IMG/VR virus record: IMGVR_UViG_3300032797_000632
Coordinates: 1 to 64,000 of that record
Reading direction: 5' to 3' (one strand)
Origin: a virus
DNA length: 64,000 nucleotides
The position numbers were made by a program, and so were the translations under genes. This document shows positions 23,305-30,503 of this stretch, in pieces (the stretch's first letter is position 1; every line of letters begins with the position of its first letter). A model generated the notes under the pieces. That model was not told the DNA's origin, ran no database searches, and saw nothing but the letters and a program-made list of their open reading frames with translations.

Positions 23305-23664
23305 ATGCCTGCGGTGCAATTCAACGGAGAGGGGAGAACGGTGATTGTGGACCAACTCACCGTTTCCCAGTTCGAGGCACTCGAGAGGCTGTTGTTCGAC
23401 TTTGCGACGATCAACGGAAACATCTCGCTTTCGACCCGCAGGGAGATGCAGGTCGGCAAGATGGTAATCCACATACCGGAATATGGGGATTACAGGAAGG
23501 TGGAGAGATTCATAATGACCGTGGTCACGGACGACGACATCTGCCCCACGCCGGAGATCAGGAAAAACTGGGAGAAAAGGCACGCCGTCCAGACATTCAG
23601 GGATGGCAGGCCAATGAGAAGGATCGACATGGATTCCACGGATGTGGAAAAACCGAAGGAATAG
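23305..23664 (+). CDS. Hypothetical protein with C-terminal GRPMRRIDMDS motif
   Basis: 119 residues. The C-terminus GRPMRRIDMDSTDVEKP parallels GRPLRMMDMDSTNVESP of the 16644 gene, including the palindrome in its DNA. The rest is alpha/beta and unlike that protein, so the shared end behaves like a portable tag. Confidence 0.65.
   Translation: MPAVQFNGEGRTVIVDQLTVSQFEALERLLFDFATINGNISLSTRREMQVGKMVIHIPEYGDYRKVERFIMTVVTDDDICPTPEIRKNWEKRHAVQTFRDGRPMRRIDMDSTDVEKPKE
23634..23649. repeat. Palindrome TTCCAC-GGAT-GTGGAA inside a coding region
   Basis: Perfect six-base arms encoding STDVE, directly after the shared GRPMRRIDMD motif. Confidence 0.65.
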
Positions 23665-23673
23665 GAGGGGGCC

Positions 23674-23997
23674 ATGTGCGACTGCTACGAGCATCCATGC
23701 CTGGCGTGCAACAAGGAGATCCCGATGCACATCGGGGACTTCGCCGTGGCGAGGAACGAGATCGCCGTGATCCACGGCAAATGCCTCGAGCAGATGAACC
23801 CGAGGCCGGACAGGTTCGTGATGTGGGAGATCATCGAGATCGATGAAACCCAGTCCCGGGTGTGCGGGCTGTCCGCCGGCGACCAGATTGCGGTGGTTCC
23901 GCTGACCGAGGACGCCATTGAAACCTACGAGGACAACCATCCCAATGTGCTCGACTGCGAGATAATGGTCATGCGTGAGATGCCCGTGGCACCATAG
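23674..23997 (+). CDS. Small protein with N-terminal cysteine cluster
   Basis: 107 residues. MCDCYEHPCLACNKE holds four cysteines, with another Cys at GKCLEQ; a small metal site is likely. The remainder is beta-rich. It ends in the GCACCATAG repeat, just before the C5 methyltransferase gene. Confidence 0.65.
   Translation: MCDCYEHPCLACNKEIPMHIGDFAVARNEIAVIHGKCLEQMNPRPDRFVMWEIIEIDETQSRVCGLSAGDQIAVVPLTEDAIETYEDNHPNVLDCEIMVMREMPVAP
23989..23997 (+). repeat. GCACCATAG boundary repeat, copy 7
   Basis: Exact copy covering A-P-stop of the upstream gene. It is the last copy seen; none was found from here to the window end. Confidence 0.7.
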
Positions 23998-24003
23998 GAT
24001 GCG

Positions 24004-25377
24004 ATGAGGCCGTTGAGATATTTTTCGATGTTTTCTGGGATCGGAGGATTTGAAGTTGGGATCGAAAAGGCGCTCTGCAAGGGGCGGACCGAAGATAATC
24101 CAGAGGAGCGACGCCCGGCTCCGGGGCAGGATCGAGGAGCGGGACATTTGCCCGACCCTGAAGGCCGGGACGAAGGCCGGGGACACGGAGCCGCTGGTGA
24201 TCGTCCAGAAGCACCAAGATTGGCGCCAGAAGGGCGAGCCCCTGCGCAAGAGGGGGGATGTCTGCCCGACCCTGCGGTCCAACATGGGGGACAACATCCC
24301 GATGGTCGCCAGGAAACGGAAGGGCGGGTTTGTGGACAACCGGCTGGCGGATCCCGAGGGGATATCCCCGACGCTGATGAGCGTTCCGAACACCGGGGGG
24401 AACCACCAGGCGGGGATGGGCCAGAAGACGCCGTGCGTGATCGTCCCTCCGAGTGCGTCGGCTACTGCGAGATCGACCCCTACGCCATCTCCATCTACCG
24501 GCGCCACTGGCCGGGGCACCGGAACCTCGGGGACGCAACTCGAATTGATCCCGCCGGCATTCCGGACTTCGACCTTCTCGTTGGCGGATTTCCGTGCCCG
24601 GATTTCAGTATTGCTGGAAAACGCCGAGGGCTCGCTGACCCCCGGGGACGCCTCTTTTTTGAGATTATGCGGATCGCTCGGCATAAAAGACCTCAGCATC
24701 TGCTCCTTGAGAATGTCCTCGGGCTCCTCTCGCATGATGAGGGACGCACATTCCTGGCTATCCTCGAGGCACTGGACGAGGTGGGGTATGATGCGGAGTG
24801 GCAAACTTGCAATGGCAAATATTGGGTTCCACAGAACAGGGACCGGATTTTCATTGTCGGACATCTTAGAGGAGGATGCTCCTGCCAGGTATTTCCTCTC
24901 GGAGAAGGCCCTCAGGTCGGCTATGGAGAGGATCGAGAGGGCGGGGGAGAAGGGGAACGGCTGGCAACAGCCCTGGATACCGGCTACGCCAAGGGACCGG
25001 ACGGAAAAAGATCCCTGATACAGCTGGGCGACATCGGGGACGAGAACCGGCAGGCACATCGGGTATATGACCCCGCCGGGGTGGCGAAAACGATAGCCGG
25101 GTGCGCCGGGGGCCAGGGGGCCAAGACCGGGCTCTATCTGGTTGAGGATAGGGACGAAGGCGGGGGCGACATGAAATCAGGAGTCCGAAGATTGATGCCG
25201 GTGGAGTGCGAGCGCCTGATGAATTTTCCTGATCAGTGGACCGAATATGGAATCGATGCCAAAGGAAACGAGGTAAAGATATCCGACAGCCAGAGGTACA
25301 AGGTGCTCGGCAACGCCGTGATCTCCGGGGTCGTGGCCGAGATCGTCGGGGAGCTTTTGAGGCAATGGACACCGTGA
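24004..25377 (+). CDS. DNA (cytosine-5) methyltransferase with an odd internal segment
   Basis: 457 residues. Motif I FSGIGGFEVGIEKAL is followed, after an unusual 120-residue stretch, by CVGYCEIDPYAISIYRRHW, catalytic GGFPCPDFSIAGKRRGLADP, LLLENVLGLLSH, VPQNRDRIFIVGHLRGG and the C-terminal RYKVLGNAVISGVVAEIVG. The enzyme methylates cytosine C5. The inserted stretch (about 24075-24455) is low-complexity in this frame, while frame 2 there reads like target-recognition repeats. The stop overlaps vsr. Activity depends on whether the insertion is tolerated. Confidence 0.85.
   Translation: MRPLRYFSMFSGIGGFEVGIEKALCKGRTEDNPEERRPAPGQDRGAGHLPDPEGRDEGRGHGAAGDRPEAPRLAPEGRAPAQEGGCLPDPAVQHGGQHPDGRQETEGRVCGQPAGGSRGDIPDADERSEHRGEPPGGDGPEDAVRDRPSECVGYCEIDPYAISIYRRHWPGHRNLGDATRIDPAGIPDFDLLVGGFPCPDFSIAGKRRGLADPRGRLFFEIMRIARHKRPQHLLLENVLGLLSHDEGRTFLAILEALDEVGYDAEWQTCNGKYWVPQNRDRIFIVGHLRGGCSCQVFPLGEGPQVGYGEDREGGGEGERLATALDTGYAKGPDGKRSLIQLGDIGDENRQAHRVYDPAGVAKTIAGCAGGQGAKTGLYLVEDRDEGGGDMKSGVRRLMPVECERLMNFPDQWTEYGIDAKGNEVKISDSQRYKVLGNAVISGVVAEIVGELLRQWTP
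24050..25018 (+). other. Long overlapping ORF in frame 2 of the C5 methyltransferase gene
   Basis: 322 codons are open. From 24120 to 24440 the frame reads like C5-methylase target-recognition repeats (DICPTLKAGTKAGDTEP, DVCPTLRSNMGDNIPMV, GISPTLMSVPNTGGNHQAG). Near 24860-24960 it contains FSLSDILEEDAPARYFLSEK, a motif I associate with phage methylase-linked proteins. Between these the frame is a shadow of the methylase core. Whether it is translated is unknown; the start at 24050 has no clear ribosome-binding site. Confidence 0.4.
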
Positions 25378-25724
25378 GCAGGGAGAAAAGAAGCGAGATC
25401 ATGTCCCGCATCCGGAGCGAGAGCGGGATAGAGCGGATCCCGGGGTTTCTGCGGGGCCTGTTCCTCCGGAGGCATCCGCGGGGGGTCTTTGGCCGGCCGG
25501 ACTTCGCCAACAAGGAGAGAATGATCGCCGTTTTTATCGACGGCTGCTTCTGGCACGGCCACAAGGGATGCTATCGGGAGCCGAAGTCCAACAGGAAATT
25601 CTGGCGGGAGAAGATAGCCAGAAACATGGAGAGGGACAGGCTGGTCAACCGAACGCTCAGGTCGGAAGGATGGGAAGTGATCCGCATTTGGGAGTGCAAA
25701 CTCCCGCGCGAGAATATGGTATAA
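25365..25724 (+). CDS. vsr: Very short patch repair endonuclease
   Basis: 119 residues from ATG 25365, overlapping the methyltransferase end. EIMSRIRSESGIERIPGF, then GRPDFANKERMIAVFIDGCF and WHGHKGCYREPKSN, and GWEVIRIWECKL match Vsr. It nicks next to T:G mismatches produced by deamination of 5-methylcytosine, so coupling to a C5 methylase makes sense. The family Asp lies in RPDF. It is slightly shorter than E. coli Vsr. Confidence 0.9.
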   Translation: MDTVSREKRSEIMSRIRSESGIERIPGFLRGLFLRRHPRGVFGRPDFANKERMIAVFIDGCFWHGHKGCYREPKSNRKFWREKIARNMERDRLVNRTLRSEGWEVIRIWECKLPRENMV

Positions 25725-25725
25725 T
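25717..25725 (+). promoter_or_regulatory. Extended -10 promoter (TGG-TATAAT)
   Basis: TG, one base, TATAAT at 25720-25725, overlapping the vsr stop. A small inverted repeat GGCGC/GCGCC follows in the leader before the gene at 25771. The -35 is not convincing. Confidence 0.55.
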
Positions 25726-25770
25726 GGTTTTCGGCGCGCGTAGCGCCTGGGCCCAACATCGGAGGCGGAG

Positions 25771-26301
25771 ATGAAGGAAGGGCAGACCGCGGACATCGAG
25801 CTCGAGCCCGTCGACACGGTGGTCGAGCAGGTGGTGCCGGCCCCGCCCGGGGCCGGGGAGATTGTCATCCCGGATATTCTCATGTTCGAGGAGGCCGTGG
25901 AGCTGGCCACAAACCTGGCCCCCGACGGCCATCTTTCGGAGGGCATCTACAACGAGATCATCGACAGGCTGGCCCCGGAGTCCCATGTGGAGTTCAGCCT
26001 CGCCCTCGCATCCCGGGGAGTGATCGTGGTGCCCCCGATGGCCCCGCCCGACGCCGAGGGGCTGCGGGAGGCCCGGCGGATCGTGATGGGCAGGGTCGAG
26101 GAGGGCGGGGGGCTCGACGAGGCGACATACCGGGACCTGCTGGCGAGGTTCGGCCCGGGCACGGGCATCTACCTGAACCAATGGATCGTCAAATCCGGCA
26201 TCCCGATCGCCGGCGACTACAAAAAGGACCTCAAGAGGAAAATACCCGTCAAGCCGAAGACGAAGACAATCACGCTCGAGAGGCGCAAGAGAATAATTTG
26301 A
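25771..26301 (+). CDS. Hypothetical acidic/alanine-rich protein
   Basis: 176 residues after GGAGGCGG. Acidic and Pro/Val-rich N-terminus, helical middle, and a basic tail (KKDLKRKIPVKPKTKT). The TGA overlaps the TTG start of the methyltransferase-fold gene. It is the first gene after an extended -10 promoter. Function unknown. Confidence 0.65.
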   Translation: MKEGQTADIELEPVDTVVEQVVPAPPGAGEIVIPDILMFEEAVELATNLAPDGHLSEGIYNEIIDRLAPESHVEFSLALASRGVIVVPPMAPPDAEGLREARRIVMGRVEEGGGLDEATYRDLLARFGPGTGIYLNQWIVKSGIPIAGDYKKDLKRKIPVKPKTKTITLERRKRII

Positions 26302-26876
26302 AGGAGTCGGTCAGGGAATTTGTGTCGATCTGCGCCGGGGCGGTCCCGGCGCCCGATCCGGTCTACGAGTTCGGATCCTTCCAGGTCGAGGGCCAGGAGG
26401 CGATAGCCGACCTGCGGGCGTTCTTCCCGGGCAGGGCCTACGTCGGATGCGACGTCCGGCCCGGGCGGGGGGTGGACAAGATCATGGACGTCATGGCCAT
26501 CCCCCTGCCGGACGAGAGCGTGGGGACGCTGATCTTTGTGGAAACGCTCGAGCACGTGCCCGATCCCTTCAGGGCGATGGCCGAGACACGAAGGGTGCTC
26601 GCCCCCCGGGGAATCCTGATCATGTCGACCTGCATGATCTTCCACATCCACGACAAGCCCATCGACTACTGGAGGTTCTGCCCGGACGGCATCAGGCTTC
26701 TGCTCAAGGGCTACGGCAAGGTCGTCCTCGAGACCCTCGGGGCGCACCCGAAAATGCCGCACTCGATAATGGCCCTGGCGTCGAAGGACCCGGGCCTCGA
26801 CACGGCCGCCCTCGAGCGGTCCCTGGCGCAGTGGAAGAGGAAGAACTCGAGGCCGGTCTACAACCTGAAAACCTGA
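26298..26876 (+). CDS. SAM-dependent methyltransferase (class I, type 11-like)
   Basis: 192 residues from TTG 26298. The Rossmann order is visible: VYEFGSFQVEG (motif I-like), AYVGCDVRPGRGVDKI (motif II), MAIPLPDESVGTLIF, VETLEHVPDPFRAMAETRRV and LAPRGILIMST. The EHV-PDP segment is typical of small-molecule and sugar methyltransferases. The substrate is unknown. Motif I lacks the usual GxG, so SAM binding might be altered. Confidence 0.75.
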   Translation: MKESVREFVSICAGAVPAPDPVYEFGSFQVEGQEAIADLRAFFPGRAYVGCDVRPGRGVDKIMDVMAIPLPDESVGTLIFVETLEHVPDPFRAMAETRRVLAPRGILIMSTCMIFHIHDKPIDYWRFCPDGIRLLLKGYGKVVLETLGAHPKMPHSIMALASKDPGLDTAALERSLAQWKRKNSRPVYNLKT

Positions 26877-26905
26877 TTGACAAGCGCCCCGAACGGGGGT
26901 AATGT
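26877..26905 (+). promoter_or_regulatory. Sigma-70 promoter with operator-like inverted repeat in its spacer
   Basis: Perfect TTGACA at 26877-26882, a 17-base spacer and TAATGT at 26900-26905. Inside the spacer CCCCG-AA-CGGGG (26887-26898) is a perfect inverted repeat. It lies upstream of the WYL gene and overlaps the end of the methyltransferase gene, so a repressor site or a weak terminator hairpin are both possible. Confidence 0.65.
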
Positions 26906-26945
26906 TCGGAGTCGCTTGAGACGGGGATTTTGATCGGAGGAGATC

Positions 26946-27218
26946 ATGGCGCCGGAAGAGAGACCCCAAAATCCGCTGAGCATCATCATCCAGGCGATGA
27001 GGGAGCGGAAAATGCTCTCCATCGTCTACACCGACAGAAAGGGCGAGAGGACGCAGAGGGCGGTCGAGCCTTACGAGATAAAGGCCGGCGCCCTCTTTGC
27101 CTTCGACCCGGCGAAGGGATCGATCAGGCAGTTCAAGCTGCCCAACATCGCCGACCCCCGTATGCTCGAGGCTTCGTTCGAGCCCCGGTGGCCGGTGCGC
27201 GACATGGCGGAGGCGTGA
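26946..27218 (+). CDS. Stand-alone WYL-domain protein
   Basis: 90 residues after GGAGGAG. IIQAMRERKMLSIVYTDRKG, then QRAVEPYEIKAGALFAFDP and RQFKLPNIAD, follow a WYL domain without the usual helix-turn-helix. WYL domains sense ligands, often nucleic acids, and regulate transcription or CRISPR and defence systems. Its own promoter carries an inverted repeat, so autoregulation is possible. Confidence 0.7.
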   Translation: MAPEERPQNPLSIIIQAMRERKMLSIVYTDRKGERTQRAVEPYEIKAGALFAFDPAKGSIRQFKLPNIADPRMLEASFEPRWPVRDMAEA

Positions 27219-27787
27219 TGAATAGCGAAGACAACGGATTGGAATTGTTTGATGATAAAACCGTTTTAAATGGAAAAGATGAATTTAATTTCTTTAAAAT
27301 ATGGCCTTCGGAAAAATATCCTGGTTATTTTTATATGGACAGAATTTGCCTCAAAGATCCCCCTGCCTACGGAGAAACAACCAGGCGTCCAATGACCAAA
27401 GAAGGGATATTTCTTCTTTTAAAGTACCTTGAGGATGAGAAAGAAATAATAACGGATCAAATTGAATGGCAAGGCGAGAAGTGGGATGGCGAGGAGTGGA
27501 ATCCCCTTGATTGTCCTCTGAAAAATAAAAACAAAGAGAATGTTTATTTTATAGAAGCTATCGGTACGGGATTTGTGAAGATAGGCAGGGGTAGCGGTAT
27601 TTGCAGGGTTGTGGAACTGCAAAACGGTTGTCCTTTTCCGCTAAGGCTGATTTGCGAAATTCAAGGAAAGCCTGGTCTTGAGCAGAAGCTTCACAAGAAG
27701 TTTAAAAATAGCATTTTCCGAGGCGAGTGGTTTTATATTTCTCAAGAGATAAAATCCTTCATTGAAAAATGCAAAATAATAAATTAA
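27218..27787 (+). CDS. T5orf172/MUG113-type GIY-YIG nuclease-like protein
   Basis: 189 residues from ATG 27218, overlapping the WYL stop. The C-terminal half (VYFIEAIGTGFVKIGRGSG, ELQNGCPFPLRLICEIQGK, EQKLHKKFKNSIFRGEWFY) matches the divergent GIY-YIG family T5orf172/MUG113. The N-terminal half is unrecognised. The gene is strongly AT-rich compared with its neighbours, a sign of recent transfer. It is likely a mobile nuclease. Confidence 0.8.
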   Translation: MNSEDNGLELFDDKTVLNGKDEFNFFKIWPSEKYPGYFYMDRICLKDPPAYGETTRRPMTKEGIFLLLKYLEDEKEIITDQIEWQGEKWDGEEWNPLDCPLKNKNKENVYFIEAIGTGFVKIGRGSGICRVVELQNGCPFPLRLICEIQGKPGLEQKLHKKFKNSIFRGEWFYISQEIKSFIEKCKIIN

Positions 27788-28251
27788 CTGATTCTGAAAA
27801 CAAGTATAGGATACTGGCAGAGGTTCCCTCTTGCTCGGGAGTTTACATTATCAGAATTCCTGGCATAGTTCTTTATGTTGGCCAGAGCGTTTGCATTAAA
27901 AACAGGATCAAGGCACATTTTGATTCTTTCCCGATGGTGCGGTGTTTGAAATTTTCCGATTTGAGCATTGAATGCCTGCCGACCACAGATAGATTAAATA
28001 AAGAAAAGGAACTTATAGAAAAGTTACAGCCTCTCTTTAATAATCGATCAAGCCAATGGGTCGGCATGGAAATAAAATCTATCCTTACCGGAAAAACATA
28101 TATGGAATTGCTCGAAGAAGAAATGGCCCAAGAAACCGATGGTGATCTTTTAATGTTATATGAAATTATCAAGAAACAAAGGATATTATGTCAGGAAATG
28201 AAGGGGCAGTTTTCGGCGAGGGTTCCCGCCCGAGACGAGCAGGAGGTTTGA
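27769..28251 (+). CDS. GIY-YIG endonuclease
   Basis: 160 residues, overlapping the previous gene by 19 bases. CSGVYIIRIPGIVLYVGQS with KNRIKAHF is a UvrC-like GIY-YIG core, and the downstream Glu (KEKELIEKLQP) fits the catalytic position. It is AT-rich like its neighbour. Two GIY-YIG genes in tandem look like one acquired unit. Confidence 0.85.
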   Translation: MQNNKLTDSENKYRILAEVPSCSGVYIIRIPGIVLYVGQSVCIKNRIKAHFDSFPMVRCLKFSDLSIECLPTTDRLNKEKELIEKLQPLFNNRSSQWVGMEIKSILTGKTYMELLEEEMAQETDGDLLMLYEIIKKQRILCQEMKGQFSARVPARDEQEV

Positions 28252-28252
28252 A

Positions 28253-29338
28253 ATGGCAAAAAAGGAAATAGAATTCCATCCCTTGGCGAACATTTTTCCC
28301 TTGATGCCCGAGAAGTTAATTTGCAGACTCGCCGATGATATTAAAAAAAATGGCCTGCAGGAAGTAATAACTATTTTTGAGGGCAAGATTCTCGACGGAC
28401 GTAACCGATACCTAGCCTGCCGAAAAGCCGAAGTTGCTCCATTATTCAAGGATTTCAAAGGTAACAATCCTTTAGCATTTGTGCTCTCTTCAAATGCCAA
28501 TCGTCAGCACTTTAACGAAAGCCAGCGGGGCTTGGTGGGGGCGAGGCTGGCGAACTTGCCTCCCCATAGACCAGAAAATAAGTCCGCATCAATGCGGACT
28601 TATTCATATACCCAGCCCGAGGCCGCCAAGCTTCTCAATGTCAGCGAGCGACTGATCCAGTATGCGAAAGTGATCCTAGAAGAAGCACCGGAGGAAGTGC
28701 CGGCAATAGAACAAGGCGACAAAACAATAATTCAAGTTATCAGGGAAATAAAAAGAAAAAATATTCAACAGAAGATATTGCAGGCCCCAAAGGGAAAGTA
28801 CCGGGTGATCTACTCCGATCCGCCGTGGCGATATTCGGACGACATGGTTGGGCTCGACGAGAAGGGCTACGGGGTGGCGGCGGAGCGGCACTATCCCACG
28901 ATGTCGATCCAGGAGCTGTGCGACCTGCCGGTCAAGGACTGGGCCGACGAGAATGCGGTCCTGTTTCTGTGGGTGACGAGCCCGATGCTCGAGGCGTGCT
29001 TCAAGGTCATAAACGCCTGGGGGTTCGAGTATACGACGAGCATCGTCTGGGACAAGGACGCCCACAACTTCGGCCATTATGTGAGCGTCAGGCACGAGTT
29101 CCTTCTGATCTGCACCCGGGGGTCCTGCCTGCCCGACACCAAGAAGCTTCTCCCCTCCGTCGTCAAGATCAAGCGGAGCAAGACCCATTCCGAGAAGCCG
29201 GAGAGGTTTAGGGAGATGATCGACGAAATGTATTGCCGGGGTCAGCGAATCGAGCTGTTTGCGAGAAATCCCGTGCCGAGGGGAAATTGGGTTTATTACG
29301 GGAACGAGGCGGATTTGCCCGATGGCAGTGAACGTTGA
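28253..29338 (+). CDS. ParB-like domain fused to MT-A70-family DNA methyltransferase
   Basis: 361 residues. Residues 1-160 are ParB/Srx-like: FHPLANIFPLMPEKLICRLA, then GKILDGRNRYLACRKAEV and a helix-turn-helix segment (YTQPEAAKLLNVSERLIQYA). From residue 182 an MT-A70 methyltransferase follows, with motif IV DPPW at 189-192 and VLFLWVTSPMLEACF. It makes N6-methyladenine, perhaps targeted by the ParB-like part. Base composition changes sharply near 28800, from AT-rich to GC-rich, suggesting a mosaic. A 28-base inverted repeat lies in the linker. Confidence 0.88.
   Translation: MAKKEIEFHPLANIFPLMPEKLICRLADDIKKNGLQEVITIFEGKILDGRNRYLACRKAEVAPLFKDFKGNNPLAFVLSSNANRQHFNESQRGLVGARLANLPPHRPENKSASMRTYSYTQPEAAKLLNVSERLIQYAKVILEEAPEEVPAIEQGDKTIIQVIREIKRKNIQQKILQAPKGKYRVIYSDPPWRYSDDMVGLDEKGYGVAAERHYPTMSIQELCDLPVKDWADENAVLFLWVTSPMLEACFKVINAWGFEYTTSIVWDKDAHNFGHYVSVRHEFLLICTRGSCLPDTKKLLPSVVKIKRSKTHSEKPERFREMIDEMYCRGQRIELFARNPVPRGNWVYYGNEADLPDGSER
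28577..28604. repeat. 28-base perfect inverted repeat inside the ParB-methylase gene
   Basis: AATAAGTCCGCAT, two bases (CA), then its exact reverse complement. It encodes part of the linker between the two domains (NKSASMRTYSY). In RNA it would form a 13-pair hairpin. Confidence 0.9.
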
Positions 29339-29870
29339 GAACATTCCGCTGAAGCCTTATGGGATTCTTCAGGAGCAATCCGACATCAGAGTGCACGTTT
29401 CCATATCGACCAGAGCTTTTTATGTTTTCAAAACGGCAGGGGTTCGGGATCTTATAATAAGCAATCCGGACAAATACAAAATAGCAAAAGCAAAACAGCC
29501 GGGTGTTGTCGGCGTGACGGCGGAAGGCTGGCTAGTCCCCGTCGAGGACGTGCCGGATTTGAGACGGGTGGAATGGAACGAAGGGGGCTTCCCTTGGTGG
29601 GACAGCTTCTCCGAGGAGGATGCGACAAGCGAGAAGGGCAGGAAGGCCACCATGATGGTCAAGTTCCTGCTGAAAAAAGGTTTGATACCATTGTGGGCCG
29701 AATCCGAAGAGCCATCGGACAACAACATTCAGATAATGGGGGTGGATATAATTTTGATAAAGAATCTTCGCCTGCAAGTTAAGTGTGACTGGCGTTGCGG
29801 TCCAAGGCCGGATGGTAGTGGAAACTTCTTCATCCAGAAGGCCGAAATAAATCCAATGAAAAAGTTCTGA
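29322..29870 (+). CDS. Possible PD-(D/E)XK-fold nuclease-like protein
   Basis: 182 residues from ATG 29322, overlapping the methylase end. The C-terminal segment NIQIMGVDIILIKNLRLQVK and CDWRCG resembles a PD-(D/E)XK core (D, about nine residues, Q-V-K). The upstream helix could supply the acidic residue. Other folds cannot be excluded. Next to a methylase, a restriction-like role is tempting but unproven. Confidence 0.45.
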   Translation: MAVNVENIPLKPYGILQEQSDIRVHVSISTRAFYVFKTAGVRDLIISNPDKYKIAKAKQPGVVGVTAEGWLVPVEDVPDLRRVEWNEGGFPWWDSFSEEDATSEKGRKATMMVKFLLKKGLIPLWAESEEPSDNNIQIMGVDIILIKNLRLQVKCDWRCGPRPDGSGNFFIQKAEINPMKKF

Positions 29871-29886
29871 TCCTTGAGGAGGTCTG

Positions 29887-30294
29887 GTGGGGAAAAAGAA
29901 AGCAATTGAGTTCGACGGCTGGGACGATCCGAATTTCGTTCCGGCACCGCAAATATTCTACGACCATTACATGGCCCATTTGACGCTGGCCGAGACCAGA
30001 ATCCTTTTGTACCTGTTCCGCCGAACCTACGGCTTCCAAAGGAGTAGCGACACGATATCGATATCCCAAATGTGCAAGGGGATGAAATCCGCGGACGGGA
30101 GGAGGCTCGACGACGGAACGAACATGAGCAAGAGATCGATCCTGCCGGCGCTGAAGTCCCTCGAGGAGAAGGGCATGATAAAAAGGGAGCGCCAGAGCGA
30201 TCATTTGGTCGGAGACAAACCAACTCGATACAGCCTGAGGTTCAGGGGCGATCCCCCAATGGATAGAAAAATCAGGAAGGCCGCCTGGAAGTAG
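29887..30294 (+). CDS. Winged-helix protein, phage replication protein O-like
   Basis: 135 residues from GTG 29887 after TGAGGAGG. FVPAPQIFYDHYMAHLTLAE, ILLYLFRRTYGFQRSSDTIS, then SKRSILPALKSLEEKGMIKR match the N-terminal winged helix of phage replication initiators of the lambda O type. A C-terminal helicase-loading part is missing, so it may act only as a DNA-binding protein. Confidence 0.7.
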   Translation: MGKKKAIEFDGWDDPNFVPAPQIFYDHYMAHLTLAETRILLYLFRRTYGFQRSSDTISISQMCKGMKSADGRRLDDGTNMSKRSILPALKSLEEKGMIKRERQSDHLVGDKPTRYSLRFRGDPPMDRKIRKAAWK

Positions 30295-30309
30295 ATGAAT
30301 TTATTGCCC

Positions 30310-30378
30310 GTGGGGAAGGAAGGTGACCACGGGGGGCGAAATGTCTTCGCCTCTCCCGTGGCGATGTTCTTTCCCCAC
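30310..30378 (+). ncRNA. Nested stem-loop structure (possible structured RNA or regulatory leader)
   Basis: Three perfect stems nest in 69 bases: GTGGGGAA/TTCCCCAC (30310-30317 with 30371-30378), CCACGGG/CCCGTGG (30327-30333 with 30355-30361) and GGCGAA/TTCGCC (30335-30340 with 30346-30351) around an ATGTC loop. No gene is convincing between 30295 and 30503; a 29-codon ORF at 30409-30498 lacks a ribosome-binding site. Confidence 0.5.
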
Positions 30379-30503
30379 ACAATATACAGAAACAGGATAT
30401 ACAGGTTTATGGGTGTATTAATTTCTTCTCTTCAGGAAATGATCACTGATATGATAGGCGGGAAAACAAAGAAGCGGGATAATCCAAACAAGGGGTGATA
30501 GGC

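Noticed and set aside
23107-25059. A 650-codon open frame on the minus strand
   Set aside because: It overlaps vetted plus-strand genes (motif proteins and the C5 methylase) and its translation is low-complexity without motifs.
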